Shown piece by piece: positions 26,801 to 35,826 of a stretch of DNA of 64,000 bases. The position numbers and the translations under genes were made by a program. Positions within the stretch are counted from its first letter, which is position 1; every line of letters starts with the position of its first letter. The DNA is taken from contig NZ_CP046525.1 of NCBI RefSeq assembly GCF_021497965.1, positions 1,116,001 through 1,180,000 of the forward strand, in the 5' to 3' direction. This DNA comes from Streptococcus infantis. GTDB taxonomy: Bacteria; Bacillota; Bacilli; Lactobacillales; Streptococcaceae. A model generated the notes under the pieces. It had not been told where the DNA came from and searched no databases. It worked only from the letters and a program-made list of their open reading frames with translations.

Positions 26801-26830
26801 AAAAAAGCACCCACATTGGGTACTTTTATT
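26801..26830 (-). terminator. Terminator after the Pr6Pr-like gene
   Basis: AAAAG-c-ACCCA pairs with TGGGT-a-CTTTT around a CAT loop, with A and T runs. Confidence 0.7.
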
Positions 26831-27458
26831 TCTTAGATTTTTTAATACTTTTTACAAGATAAAAGAGATATCCTGAAACCATATAGGCAACAAAGATAGT
26901 TGCTGCCCATTTAAAGACAAAGCCCCAACCATGTTTGGTAGCATTCAAAAAGAAATAAGGGAAGGGACTATCCTTAGCATTAGGGACATCCATCTTTAAA
27001 ACAAAACCGTTTAAAAGGGCAAAAATCATATAAAGCAAAGGAAGGCTAGTCCAAATCATGGGATCAACTAACTTATATTGACGACTCTTATCAAAAATAA
27101 CTGTATCTGCTAAAAACCAGAGAGGGACAATATAATGACAAAGGAAATTTTCCAAACGGTAAAAATCTGTCGTCAAGGGAGCTAGCATGAAATGATAGAT
27201 GACACAAGTAATCATAATACTCATAGTGACGCCACCTTTGAGACGTAGAATTCCAGGACTCTGCCAACTATCACCTTCACTACGCATCTTTAACAAAAGA
27301 TAACCTGTAAAAAGTACAACCAAAAGGTTAGAAAGTACAGTGTAGTAAAGCAACATCCCTAAACCACCGCGCTTGGTAATCTCCAAGTATACACCGGTAA
27401 AGGCTGCTATAAATAAAAAGATACGACTATAAAATATTACTTTTTCATTTTTAATCAT
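26826..27458 (-). CDS. Pr6Pr-family integral membrane protein
   Basis: 210 residues with six predicted membrane helices. The pattern, including YYTVLSNLLVVLFTGYLL in helix 2 and FLCHYIVPLWFLADTVIF in the middle, matches the FAR-17a/AIG1-like Pr6Pr group. Function is unknown to me. It lies 2 nt after the PhnA-like gene with no clear ribosome site, so it is probably translated by coupling. Confidence 0.8.
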   Translation of the reverse strand: MIKNEKVIFYSRIFLFIAAFTGVYLEITKRGGLGMLLYYTVLSNLLVVLFTGYLLLKMRSEGDSWQSPGILRLKGGVTMSIMITCVIYHFMLAPLTTDFYRLENFLCHYIVPLWFLADTVIFDKSRQYKLVDPMIWTSLPLLYMIFALLNGFVLKMDVPNAKDSPFPYFFLNATKHGWGFVFKWAATIFVAYMVSGYLFYLVKSIKKSKK

Positions 27459-27460
27459 GA

Positions 27461-27799
27461 TTAAATCTTCTTCACAAATTCTGATTTAAGCTTCATAGCA
27501 CCAAAACCATCAATTTTACAGTCGATGTTGTGGTCACCTTCTACAATACGGATATTTTTAACACGAGTTCCTTGTTTGAGATCTTTTGGAGCCCCTTTGA
27601 CTTTAAGGTCCTTAATCAAAGTGACTGTATCTCCATCAGCTAGTTTATTTCCATTTGCATCGATGGCAACAACTCCTTCTTCAACTTCTGCTTGCTCAGC
27701 AGGATTCCACTCATAAGCACATTCTGGGCAAACAAGAAGTGTGCCATCTTCATATACGTATTCTGAATTACATTTTGGGCAATTTGGTAATTGACTCAT
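27461..27799 (-). CDS. PhnA/YjdM-family zinc-ribbon protein
   Basis: 112 residues. The N-terminal zinc ribbon has two CxxC pairs ([13 protein letters not shown] and [11 protein letters not shown], residues 5-32), followed by the PhnA domain ([32 protein letters not shown]). The family was first linked to phosphonate use, but no phosphonate genes are here and the true role is unclear. AAGGAGATAAC precedes the ATG. Confidence 0.9.
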   Translation of the reverse strand: MSQLPNCPKCNSEYVYEDGTLLVCPECAYEWNPAEQAEVEEGVVAIDANGNKLADGDTVTLIKDLKVKGAPKDLKQGTRVKNIRIVEGDHNIDCKIDGFGAMKLKSEFVKKI

Positions 27800-27938
27800 G
27801 TTATCTCCTTAAAAATTTATGATTATTTGATTGTCAAATTTTCTTTAACAGCAACTATTATACCTTAAAACAGGCCATTTGACAAATCATGATAAAAAAA
27901 AGACAAACCGAAATTCAGTTCATCGTTTTTTTAGTTTC

Positions 27939-28610
27939 TTATAAATGTTTTTGTGCTTCTGATTTGATTTTTTCAACAACCTCTAAAATAGAGAGTCCAG
28001 TTGTATCCAAATAGATTGCATCCTCGGCTTGCTTGAGAGGCGAAGTTTCACGATGACTATCTTTGTAGTCACGCGCAGCAATCTCTTCCTTCAAAGTTTC
28101 CAAATCCGTTTCGATTCCCTTTGAAAGATTTTCTTTGTAACGACGTTCTGCACGTTCATCTACAGATGCTACAAGAAAAATCTTCAATTCAGCCTTAGGC
28201 AAGACCACTGTACCAATATCACGACCATCCATGACAATACCACCTTGCTGGGCAATCTCTTGCTGGAGGGCTACTAATTTTTCTCGAACAGCTGGAATAG
28301 CAGCAAAGGCAGAAACAGCATTGGTTACTTCATTTTCACGGATTGGATTTGTCACATCGACATCTCCAACAAAAACAAGCTGTTCTCCTGTTTCAGCGCG
28401 ACCAAAGCTAATCGGATATTGTTCCAGTAATTCAAGAAGTCGTGAAGACTCTTCTGGACTTACTTGATTGTTCAAAGCGATGTAAGTCGCAGCACGATAC
28501 ATAGCACCCGTATCCAGATAAGTATAGCCAAAGTCTTTAGCGATAATCTTTGCTACTGTACTTTTACCACTGGATGCTGGTCCATCAATGGCAATCTGAA
28601 TTGTTTTCAT
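27939..28610 (-). CDS. cmk: Cytidylate kinase
   Basis: 223 residues. Phosphorylates CMP and dCMP with ATP. P-loop [10 protein letters not shown] (residues 8-17), the substrate region [15 protein letters not shown] near 33, and [13 protein letters not shown] near 128 are diagnostic. I start at ATG 28610 because AGGAG is 5 nt upstream; the GTG two codons earlier abuts the site. Located 8 nt after the LysM protein gene, the same operon. Confidence 0.96.
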   Translation of the reverse strand: MKTIQIAIDGPASSGKSTVAKIIAKDFGYTYLDTGAMYRAATYIALNNQVSPEESSRLLELLEQYPISFGRAETGEQLVFVGDVDVTNPIRENEVTNAVSAFAAIPAVREKLVALQQEIAQQGGIVMDGRDIGTVVLPKAELKIFLVASVDERAERRYKENLSKGIETDLETLKEEIAARDYKDSHRETSPLKQAEDAIYLDTTGLSILEVVEKIKSEAQKHL

Positions 28611-28618
28611 CGTCACTC

Positions 28619-29101
28619 CTATCTTGTCTTAAGAACATCACCAGGATTTGCAAACCAAGTTCCAGTAGACATATGACCAGGATTCAAAGCTTCAAGTTGA
28701 GCAATAGAAATCCCTGCTCGAGCTGCAATCGCAGCTTCCCCTTCTCCTGGCAAAACTGTAATAGTTCCTTCAGAATCAGTATGCGCCTCTGTATGTTCTT
28801 GTTGAGTTGTCTCTGCTTCTGTTGACTGAGCAGTAGTAGCCACTGTTGTAACTTCTTCTACTTTTGGAGCTGAAGAATCATAAAAATCTTTCAATGTCGA
28901 AGTGCGGTCACTTCCACCAGATGACAAGTAAACTAGTACGACTATCATCCCAACAACAATCACAAAGAAAATAATTGCTAAAACAGTTAAAATATGATTA
29001 GCCAAGATACCTGAATCATATTGATTACGATGGCGACGTTCTGTTCTTGTTTCTTCTTCCTGGTTTTCATAAATATCTTCTTGCCACGGTTCCTTTTCCA
29101 T
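28619..29101 (-). CDS. LysM-type surface protein (SAG1386/EF1546-like)
   Basis: 160 residues. An acidic/polar cytoplasmic N terminus (1-33) is followed by one membrane helix (about 34-58: [23 protein letters not shown]). A Thr/Glu/Ala-rich linker (~85-112) leads to a C-terminal LysM-like motif ([24 protein letters not shown], truncated form near 117-155) that may bind peptidoglycan. AAGGAG precedes the ATG. Cotranscribed with cmk and divergent from ferredoxin. Confidence 0.82.
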   Translation of the reverse strand: MEKEPWQEDIYENQEEETRTERRHRNQYDSGILANHILTVLAIIFFVIVVGMIVVLVYLSSGGSDRTSTLKDFYDSSAPKVEEVTTVATTAQSTEAETTQQEHTEAHTDSEGTITVLPGEGEAAIAARAGISIAQLEALNPGHMSTGTWFANPGDVLKTR

Positions 29102-29111
29102 ACCTTACTCC

Positions 29112-29140
29112 TTGAGTTTTTTTTAATTTCTTATTACAAT
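29112..29140 (+). promoter_or_regulatory. Ferredoxin promoter placing +1 on the ATG
   Basis: TTGAGT (29112-29117), 17-nt spacer, TACAAT (29135-29140). The start codon follows after exactly 6 nt, and no ribosome site lies between. Confidence 0.65.
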
Positions 29141-29146
29141 GTAAAT

Positions 29147-29350
29147 ATGAAAATTATGCTTATACCTGAACGTTGCATTGCCTGTGGGCTTTGCCAAACT
29201 TATTCGGATTTATTTGATTACCATGATAATGGCATCGTCCGTTTTTTCGATGATCCTGAACAATTAGAGAGAGAAATCCCTTCTAGCGCCAATATTTTAG
29301 AAGCCGTTAAAAATTGCCCTACTCGTGCTCTAATCAAAGATGAATCTTAA
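29147..29350 (+). CDS. Ferredoxin, single [4Fe-4S] cluster
   Basis: 67 residues, small acidic electron carrier. CIACGLC (residues 10-16) plus the distant CP (NCPTRAL near 57) give the four cysteines of one cluster. The second-cluster half is replaced by an acidic helix, as in Bacillus-type ferredoxins. I start at ATG 29147 (M-K-I-M-L-I-P-E-R); a later ATG at 29156 would trim three residues. No Shine-Dalgarno precedes either. Redox partner unknown. Confidence 0.9.
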   Translation: MKIMLIPERCIACGLCQTYSDLFDYHDNGIVRFFDDPEQLEREIPSSANILEAVKNCPTRALIKDES

Positions 29351-29511
29351 ATTGTTGTGGAGTATAGACTTCTATTTTCCACTCCCTCTAGTTTAGCATA
29401 TTTTTATAGAAATTTATAGTCTTTTTACAGACTTATTTTATTCTATTTTAATTGTTCGTTAAACATTTTTATAACTGATGGATTTTTAGTTGCTATTTTC
29501 TATTGATTGTT

Positions 29512-29539
29512 AAAAAAGAGGAATTTCTTCCTCTTTTTT
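29512..29539 (-). terminator. galE terminator
   Basis: AAAAAAGAGGAA (29512-29523) pairs perfectly with TTCCTCTTTTTT (29528-29539). The 208-nt gap 29351-29558 otherwise holds only a weak GTGGA/TCCAC hairpin after ferredoxin. Confidence 0.85.
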
Positions 29540-29558
29540 CTATAATACCTCTTTTTAT

Positions 29559-30578
29559 TTAATCTTCAAATCCATTTGGATGCTGACTTTGCCAACGCCA
29601 TGCATCCTCACACATCTCTGTAATACCAAGTTCTGCTTCCCAACCGAGCTCTGCCTTAGCTTTTGCTGGATCTGAGTAGCAAGCTGCAATATCACCTGGG
29701 CGACGTTCAACAATTCGGTAAGGAATTGGGCGACCAACAGCTTTTTCCATATTTTGGATAATTTCAAGAACAGAGTAACCTTTTCCTGTACCAAGGTTAT
29801 AAATATTTAGACCTGAACCCTTTTGAAGTTTCTTAAGTGCTGCAACGTGTCCTTTCGCAAGGTCAACAACGTGGATATAGTCACGTACACCTGTTCCGTC
29901 TTCAGTATCGTAGTCATCCCCAAATACTTGAACTTGTTCCAACTTACCAACTGCAACTTGTGTAACATATGGCAAAAGGTTGTTTGGAATACCGTTTGGA
30001 TTTTCACCTAAGTCACCACTCTTATGAGCTCCAATTGGGTTGAAATAACGAAGCAACACAACGTTCCATTCTGAATCGGCTTTATAGATATCTGTCAAGA
30101 TTTCTTCAAGCATTAGCTTGGTACGACCATAAGGGTTAGTAGCTGAAAGTGGGAAATCTTCTAAGATTGGAACTGTATGAGGATCTCCATATACTGTTGC
30201 TGATGAGCTAAAGATGATATTTTTACAATTTGTCTCTTCCATGACTTTCAAGAGACTGAGAGTACCTGCAATATTGTTATCATAGTAGGTCAACGGGATA
30301 CGAGTTGACTCACCAACAGCTTTCAAACCTGCAAAATGAATTACACCTGTTGGTTCTTCATGTTTGAAAATATCACGAAGGGTTTCAGTATCACGAATGT
30401 CTGCTTCATAGAAAGGAATTTCTACGCCAGTAATTCTTTCCACCACTTCTAAGCTTTTACGGCTACTGTTTACCAAATTATCCACGACAACTACTTGGTG
30501 TCCGGCTTGAACCAATTCAATAACAGTGTGAGTTCCGATGAAACCTGCTCCACCTGTAACCAGAATTTTTTCTTGCAT
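29559..30578 (-). CDS. galE: UDP-glucose 4-epimerase
   Basis: 339 residues, extended SDR fold. Interconverts UDP-glucose and UDP-galactose, supplying capsule and wall precursors and the Leloir pathway. The NAD-binding GGAGFIGTHT starts at residue 8. The catalytic Ser/Thr and YGRTK (Tyr149-Lys153) follow in FSSSATVYG and TNPYGRTKL. GAGGAAATAAA precedes the ATG. It is monocistronic here, with no other gal genes nearby. Confidence 0.96.
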   Translation of the reverse strand: MQEKILVTGGAGFIGTHTVIELVQAGHQVVVVDNLVNSSRKSLEVVERITGVEIPFYEADIRDTETLRDIFKHEEPTGVIHFAGLKAVGESTRIPLTYYDNNIAGTLSLLKVMEETNCKNIIFSSSATVYGDPHTVPILEDFPLSATNPYGRTKLMLEEILTDIYKADSEWNVVLLRYFNPIGAHKSGDLGENPNGIPNNLLPYVTQVAVGKLEQVQVFGDDYDTEDGTGVRDYIHVVDLAKGHVAALKKLQKGSGLNIYNLGTGKGYSVLEIIQNMEKAVGRPIPYRIVERRPGDIAACYSDPAKAKAELGWEAELGITEMCEDAWRWQSQHPNGFED

Positions 30579-30678
30579 TTTATTTCCTCAATTCTTGGAT
30601 TATTTTTTTCATTTTACCATTTTTGATAGGGAAAGTCATTTACTTTCCTAAGACTACCGTAAAAACTAGGTAAAAGAT

Positions 30679-31779
30679 TTACGATTGTTTCTCTTTAATA
30701 TATCTCTCAGTTGGATAATCTGCTGGATCCAATACTCCACTTCTTCCTTGAAGCATTTGAGCTAGGTGATAACCGATAATAGGACCAGTCGTTAACCCTG
30801 AAGATCCTAGACCACTTGCTGTATAGACTTCTGATAAATTTGGGACCAGTCCGAAAAATGGAGAAAAGTTACTCGTATAAGCCCGAATTCCTACACGTTC
30901 TCCACTAATCATTGCACCTTTTAAGCTAGGATAATATAGACTTGCTGCTTCTTCCATTTGAAGGAGTAACTTCTCATCAACAGTCAAATCAAATCCCATG
31001 TCATTTTCATGGGTAGCCCCTAAAGATAATTTACCGCCTGGAAATGGTATCAAATCCCACTCTCCTTCTGGCATAACTACAGGGTAGGCTCCCATGTCTT
31101 GTGGCACTTGATAATCTCTAAGTTGTCCTTTTTGAGGACGAACATCAACCTCATAGCCTAAAGGCTCTAACATGTGTCCAAGCCAAGCTCCTGTGGACAA
31201 GATAACTTGGTCAAACATTTGGTTGCCTATTTGATAACCCGATGATAGAGGTTTTAGACTGACCTCTTTCTTTATGACCTTAACCTGACTTGCTTCAAGT
31301 AAACGACTGACTATAAGTTGCCCATCTACTCGAGCTCCTCCAGAAGCATAGAGCAATCTCTCAAATCCCTCTAATCCAGGGAATAGGTTACTTGTAGTAG
31401 CTTGGTCCAAAATGGCTAATTCGCCAATTAAGGGAGATTCATCCCTACGTTGCAAGGCTAAGTCATAGAGTTCTTCGAGCTTGGAATCATCTTTTTTGAG
31501 AAGTAAGACTCCTGAGCGCTGGTAGAAATCAACCTTTTGACCAGATTTTTCTAAATCAGCCAATAAATCCACATAAAAATCCGCTCCCAAGCGAGCCATC
31601 TTGTACCAAGCTTTATTACGTCGTTTAGAGAACCAAGGACTAATGATTCCTGCAGCTGCCTTGGTCGCTTGGCCGTATCCATGATCAAAGACAGTTACTT
31701 CGATATCTGCTTCTTTAGAGAGGTAGTAGGCGGCCGTTGCCCCTACAATCCCTGCTCCTACAATGGCAACTTTTTTCAT
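30679..31779 (-). CDS. FAD-dependent amine/amino-acid oxidoreductase (DadA/ThiO-like)
   Basis: 366 residues. The N-terminal FAD-binding GAGIVGATAAYYLSKEA (residues 8-24) and the DAO fold (FYQRSGVLLLKKDD, RPQKGQLRDY, SLGATHEND, YTASGLGSSGLTTGPIIG) place it in the glycine oxidase/D-amino-acid dehydrogenase group. It likely oxidises a secondary or D-amine. The substrate is undetermined. It follows nif3 by 16 nt in a trmK-nif3-oxidoreductase operon. Confidence 0.88.
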   Translation of the reverse strand: MKKVAIVGAGIVGATAAYYLSKEADIEVTVFDHGYGQATKAAAGIISPWFSKRRNKAWYKMARLGADFYVDLLADLEKSGQKVDFYQRSGVLLLKKDDSKLEELYDLALQRRDESPLIGELAILDQATTSNLFPGLEGFERLLYASGGARVDGQLIVSRLLEASQVKVIKKEVSLKPLSSGYQIGNQMFDQVILSTGAWLGHMLEPLGYEVDVRPQKGQLRDYQVPQDMGAYPVVMPEGEWDLIPFPGGKLSLGATHENDMGFDLTVDEKLLLQMEEAASLYYPSLKGAMISGERVGIRAYTSNFSPFFGLVPNLSEVYTASGLGSSGLTTGPIIGYHLAQMLQGRSGVLDPADYPTERYIKEKQS

Positions 31780-31795
31780 TGTCTTTACTTTCTAA

Positions 31796-32593
31796 CTAGA
31801 TATGATGGAATGGATTGGTAGAAGCTTGACTTGCGATAATTTCGAGAGACCAAGCATTCTCTTTCTTCCATTCGTTCAAGAGCTTTGCAATTTTTTCGAT
31901 AAAAAGCACTTCGATATAGTGTCCCGGATCCAGAGCTAACAAACCATCTGACAGCATATCTTGGGCAGTGTGGTAGTATATGTCTCCAGTAATGTAGACA
32001 TCCGCTCCTTTTGCTAAAGCATCAGGATAGAATGATTGACCACTTCCACCACAGATAGCCACTTTTGAGATGGTTTTTCGCAAATCGCTCTCTTTATAAT
32101 ACACCATACGGAGACTATCTAAACCAAAGACTTCCTTAACATAGTCAGCAAATTCCTTAAATGTTTGAGGTCTAATAGCTCCAATACGGCCTATCCCACG
32201 TTCAGGACCTGTTTCCTGCAGATAAGCTGTATCCTCAATACCCAATAGTTGGCAGAACCAATCATTAAGACCATTTTCAACAATATCGATATTAGTATGA
32301 CTGACGTAGACGGCAATATCGTGCTTGATGAGATTGATGTAAATCTGATTTTGAGGACGACTAGCTACCAAATCCTTGATCGGACGAAAGATAGGGGCGT
32401 GCTTAACGATAATCAAATCAACACCCTTTTCAATAGCTTCAGCGACTGTCTCTTCACGGATATCAAGAGCAACCATGACTTTTTGGATATCCTTATCTAG
32501 AGTGCCAATTTGCAGACCACGACTATCACCTTCCATAGAAAATTCTTGTGGGCAATAGGCTTCATAACGCTTAATCACTTCACTTGCTTTCAT
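31796..32593 (-). CDS. Nif3-like dinuclear metal centre protein (GTP cyclohydrolase 1 type 2 family)
   Basis: 265 residues. Metal-binding histidines are visible in VKHAPIF (near 64), VSHTNIDI (near 97) and the C-terminal [16 protein letters not shown]. Family members form hexameric rings with two metal ions per subunit; a GTP cyclohydrolase activity has been claimed but the real role is unsettled. It overlaps trmK by 14 nt, the usual pairing in Gram-positives. Confidence 0.92.
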   Translation of the reverse strand: MKASEVIKRYEAYCPQEFSMEGDSRGLQIGTLDKDIQKVMVALDIREETVAEAIEKGVDLIIVKHAPIFRPIKDLVASRPQNQIYINLIKHDIAVYVSHTNIDIVENGLNDWFCQLLGIEDTAYLQETGPERGIGRIGAIRPQTFKEFADYVKEVFGLDSLRMVYYKESDLRKTISKVAICGGSGQSFYPDALAKGADVYITGDIYYHTAQDMLSDGLLALDPGHYIEVLFIEKIAKLLNEWKKENAWSLEIIASQASTNPFHHI

Positions 32594-33257
32594 GGAGCAC
32601 CTCCTTGATGGCTTGAATTTTATCTGCTAGAACCTGACGTTCTTCTTGATTTTTTTCTGGAATTTGACTAAGGGCAAACTCAAGCTTAGCAGCTTCTTTT
32701 TGCCATTTTTGGATGAAGACTGAACTGCCTTCTTTGGACAAGAAGGGGCCAAAACGAACATCAGTGGCTGATAGCTTCATTTCGCCAGTTTCTGCAACTA
32801 TGATCTCATAGAATTTCCCAGCTTCTTCTAGGATACTTTCTGCTATGATTTGAAAATCATGCTCCTGTAGCCAACTACGTAACTCGTCTTCACGGTTATT
32901 CGGTTGAAGAATCAAATGTTCAACATTGGCTAGTTTGTCCAATCCTTCTTCTAATATCGTAGCAATTAAACGGCCACCCATTCCAGCAATAGTGATGACA
33001 GAGACCTGGTCACTTTCTTCGAAAGCTGCTAAACCATTGGCTAAACGAACCTGAATTTTCTCAGTCAAACCATGACTTTCAACATTTGTAACTGCAGATT
33101 GATAGGGACCTTCTACAACTTCTCCTGCAATAGCACGTTCGATATGACCCTTTTCAACTAATTCAATCGGTAAATAAGCATGGTCGCTCCCAACATCAAG
33201 TAAAACGGCTCCTTGCGGAACAAAAGAAGCTACCGTTTCTAATCTCTTTGAAATCAT
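32580..33257 (-). CDS. trmK: tRNA (adenine(22)-N1)-methyltransferase
   Basis: 225 residues, Rossmann SAM-dependent enzyme that makes m1A22 in tRNA. SAM motif [13 protein letters not shown] (residues 19-31), followed by [15 protein letters not shown] and [13 protein letters not shown] in place of the usual NPPY catalytic motif, is diagnostic of TrmK. A C-terminal coiled-coil-like helix follows. The promoter TGG-TATAAT and a GTGAGAGAAG ribosome site lie upstream. First gene of the trmK-nif3 operon. Confidence 0.95.
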   Translation of the reverse strand: MISKRLETVASFVPQGAVLLDVGSDHAYLPIELVEKGHIERAIAGEVVEGPYQSAVTNVESHGLTEKIQVRLANGLAAFEESDQVSVITIAGMGGRLIATILEEGLDKLANVEHLILQPNNREDELRSWLQEHDFQIIAESILEEAGKFYEIIVAETGEMKLSATDVRFGPFLSKEGSSVFIQKWQKEAAKLEFALSQIPEKNQEERQVLADKIQAIKEVLHESK

Positions 33258-33327
33258 CTTCTCTCACTTTCCAAAAGTCTATTTCCCTTTATTATACCAT
33301 ATTTTATCTAGCAATCCTGTACCTAAA

Positions 33328-33358
33328 AAAGACCGCAATCAAGGATTGCAGCCTTTCT
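33328..33358 (-). terminator. P-type ATPase gene terminator
   Basis: GCAATC-AAG-GATTGC core, extended by AAAG/CTTT ends with A and T runs, just after the stop codon. Confidence 0.7.
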
Positions 33359-35695
33359 TTATCTTCTAGCTTGATAACGACTTGTCAGGATGAAAATGAC
33401 AGCAAATATGACCATCATAATGCCATAGACAGGTAATGTTTGTCCTGTAAGTGTTGAAATTTCAAGCAATTTTTGGATTCTTGGGAATAGAGCTGTTCCA
33501 AGGAAGCCACCAACTGACCAAATAATCAAGAGAACACGCCACAGACTAAATGGCAAGCAAGCTCTAACTACTGACATGAAACCAATCGATGCTAGTAGAT
33601 AATACAGAAGAGTCGAAATTTCAATGGCTGACCAGCCTTGACTTGTTCCAAAAATTTTAATAAATAGAACGCTAAAGACTACCATCAAGGCACTTGGTAA
33701 AGCACGAAGCATGGACTTTCTGAGGAAGTTTTGTTCTACTGGCTTGATATTTCGTTCAAAGGTCAATACGAACGGCGGGAAACCTTCCACAAACTGGTCA
33801 ATCATGGTAATCTGAATCGGGATAAACGGGAAAATCAAAATCCATTCAGTACGACCTAACAATGCACTTGCAATACAGATGATTGCCAATAAGAATGAAT
33901 AGATGGTCTTAATCAAGAAAATTGGAGCAATGTGAGCAATATTATTAACTACACGACGACCCTCAAAGAGTATCTCAGGAACATCATTAAAGTCTGAGTT
34001 CAAGAGAACCAGATTTGCAATCTGACGAGTCGCTGGATCTCCTTCAGCCATCACGATGGAACAATCTGCCTCGCGGAGAGCAAGGATATCATTGACACCA
34101 TCTCCTGTCATGGCAGTAGTATGACCTGCTTTTTTCAGAGTTTGGATAATCAGTTTCTTTTGATGAGGCGAGACACGTCCAAAAATCGCTGTCTCCTCAG
34201 CCATAGCAATCAATTCCTCGTCCGTGATTTTTGAACAATCTACATAGCTATGATAATCTGCAAAACCTGCTTTTTGAGCAATACTTGAAACGGTAACTGG
34301 ATTATCACCAGATATAATTTTCAACCCTACTTCCTGAGAACGTAGATAGTCTAAAGTTTCAGCAGCCCCTTCTCGGATAGGATCTAGAATCTCAAGCAGA
34401 GCCAAGGCTTGCATATCCGATGGTTTCTGCGGTTTGTGGTGGTCAAGTTTTTCTTGACTTAGAGCTAAAACTAAGACACGAGACCCTCGTTCAAGAGCTT
34501 CCCTAGCTTCAGGAACATCAGCATCCAACAACATCTCAGGTGCACCTAGGAAAACAGTTCCGAGACCTTCCAATTCCATGGCTCCCCATTTTCGATCACT
34601 AGAAAATGGAAGACTAGAAATCATCGGATAGGCTACCTCTCCCGCAAAACGCTTTCGAATAGCTTGAGCAGTTGGATTTTTATCCTCACTGTGTGCCATA
34701 TAGCTGGTTAGTATTTTTGCAATAGCATCCTTGTCATAAGCCTGGGTCAGAGGAAGAACAGTCTCAACCTGCATCTTCCCTTGAGTGATGGTACCTGTTT
34801 TATCCAAACAAAGCATATCCACGCGTGCAAGGGTTTCAACAGAATACATCTCCTGCACCAAGACCTTCTTCAAACCTAGCTTGATAACAGCGGTTAAAAG
34901 AGAGGTAATGGTCAAAAGTGCGATTCCCTTAGGCAACATCCCCAAAAGAGCTGTAGAAGAATTCACTACAGAAGATTTAAGGGGTAAACCTTTTAAGACC
35001 AAAGCTTCAAGCAAGAGGGCAATTCCAAATGGAATGATGATTTTCCCAGTAAAGCCTGCAAGTTGATCAAGTGATTTCATGATACGGGAATTGATTGGTT
35101 TAACGGTCTTAGCTTCAAGCATGAGTTTAGCAGCATAGTTGTCCGCTCCAACATGATGAACCTGTGCAAAGACAGACCCACTTGCAAGAAAGCTTCCTGA
35201 CAATATCAAGTCTTCGACTTCTTTTTGTACCAGGTCACTCTCGCCTGTTAACATGGCTTCATTGACTTCTGCAAAGCCTTCTAATACAATCGCATCACTT
35301 GGAATCTGATCCCCTGCAGACAAGCGTATCACATCATCCAAAACAAGCTCTTCAGGGTCCAAAGCGATCTCTTGTCCATCACGAATAGTCGTAATCTTTT
35401 CTTTATTCAAGAGATTGAGTTTATCAACCATATGCTTGGCACGTAATTCAGTTACAATTCCTGAAAAAGCATTAAAACAGATAACCGCAAAGAAGACCAA
35501 GTTACTCCATGCTTGAACAAAAGCGAGTGCTAAGGCGATGGCAAAGTTTAATGCATTGAATAAAGTAAAGACATTTCGCTTTACAATCTGCCAGGTACTC
35601 GTACTAGCTGAAGCTTGGAAATCATTGACCTGTCCCTGTTTCTGACGTTCTTTTACTTCTGATTGGCTTAAGCCCAACATTTTATTTTTATCCAT
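33359..35695 (-). CDS. Cation-translocating P-type ATPase
   Basis: 778 residues. The actuator motif MLTGESD lies near residue 154, the phosphorylation site CLDKTGTITQGK near 300 (Asp in DKTGT), and the hinge TGDGVNDILALREADCS near 540. About four N-terminal and six C-terminal membrane helices frame these. The usual PEGL in helix 4 reads LPKGIALL, which may alter ion choice; Ca2+ or Mg2+ are candidates, not shown by sequence. I start at 35695 (M-D-K-N-K), 7 nt after a -10 box; no ribosome site is present. An ATG four codons upstream lies inside that -10. It is not the pneumococcal calcium exporter CaxP, which is longer. Confidence 0.92.
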   Translation of the reverse strand: MDKNKMLGLSQSEVKERQKQGQVNDFQASASTSTWQIVKRNVFTLFNALNFAIALALAFVQAWSNLVFFAVICFNAFSGIVTELRAKHMVDKLNLLNKEKITTIRDGQEIALDPEELVLDDVIRLSAGDQIPSDAIVLEGFAEVNEAMLTGESDLVQKEVEDLILSGSFLASGSVFAQVHHVGADNYAAKLMLEAKTVKPINSRIMKSLDQLAGFTGKIIIPFGIALLLEALVLKGLPLKSSVVNSSTALLGMLPKGIALLTITSLLTAVIKLGLKKVLVQEMYSVETLARVDMLCLDKTGTITQGKMQVETVLPLTQAYDKDAIAKILTSYMAHSEDKNPTAQAIRKRFAGEVAYPMISSLPFSSDRKWGAMELEGLGTVFLGAPEMLLDADVPEAREALERGSRVLVLALSQEKLDHHKPQKPSDMQALALLEILDPIREGAAETLDYLRSQEVGLKIISGDNPVTVSSIAQKAGFADYHSYVDCSKITDEELIAMAEETAIFGRVSPHQKKLIIQTLKKAGHTTAMTGDGVNDILALREADCSIVMAEGDPATRQIANLVLLNSDFNDVPEILFEGRRVVNNIAHIAPIFLIKTIYSFLLAIICIASALLGRTEWILIFPFIPIQITMIDQFVEGFPPFVLTFERNIKPVEQNFLRKSMLRALPSALMVVFSVLFIKIFGTSQGWSAIEISTLLYYLLASIGFMSVVRACLPFSLWRVLLIIWSVGGFLGTALFPRIQKLLEISTLTGQTLPVYGIMMVIFAVIFILTSRYQARR

Positions 35696-35702
35696 AAATT
35701 CT

Positions 35703-35731
35703 ATCATATCATTTTTTTTTGAATATTTCTA
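35703..35731 (-). promoter_or_regulatory. P-type ATPase promoter placing +1 at the start codon
   Basis: Minus-strand TAGAAA (35726-35731), 17-nt spacer, TATGAT (35703-35708) preceded by TGA. Seven nt then lead to the ATG at 35695. No manganese (yybP-type) riboswitch fits in this short gap. Confidence 0.55.
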
Positions 35732-35770
35732 ATTTCATATAAAAAGCTATTCCGCCTAAACAAAAAACAT

Positions 35771-35799
35771 TTGCCTGTCCTACTATGATAAGGTATAAT
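35771..35799 (+). promoter_or_regulatory. plsC promoter
   Basis: TTGCCT (35771-35776), 17-nt spacer, TATAAT (35794-35799). Confidence 0.75.
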
Positions 35800-35826
35800 A
35801 AAAGAAAGAAAACTGAAGGAGACATC

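Noticed and set aside
35696-35826. Manganese (yybP-ykoY) riboswitch before the P-type ATPase
   Set aside because: The gap is too short and lacks the conserved motifs; the ATPase is also a different subfamily from the riboswitch-controlled exporter.
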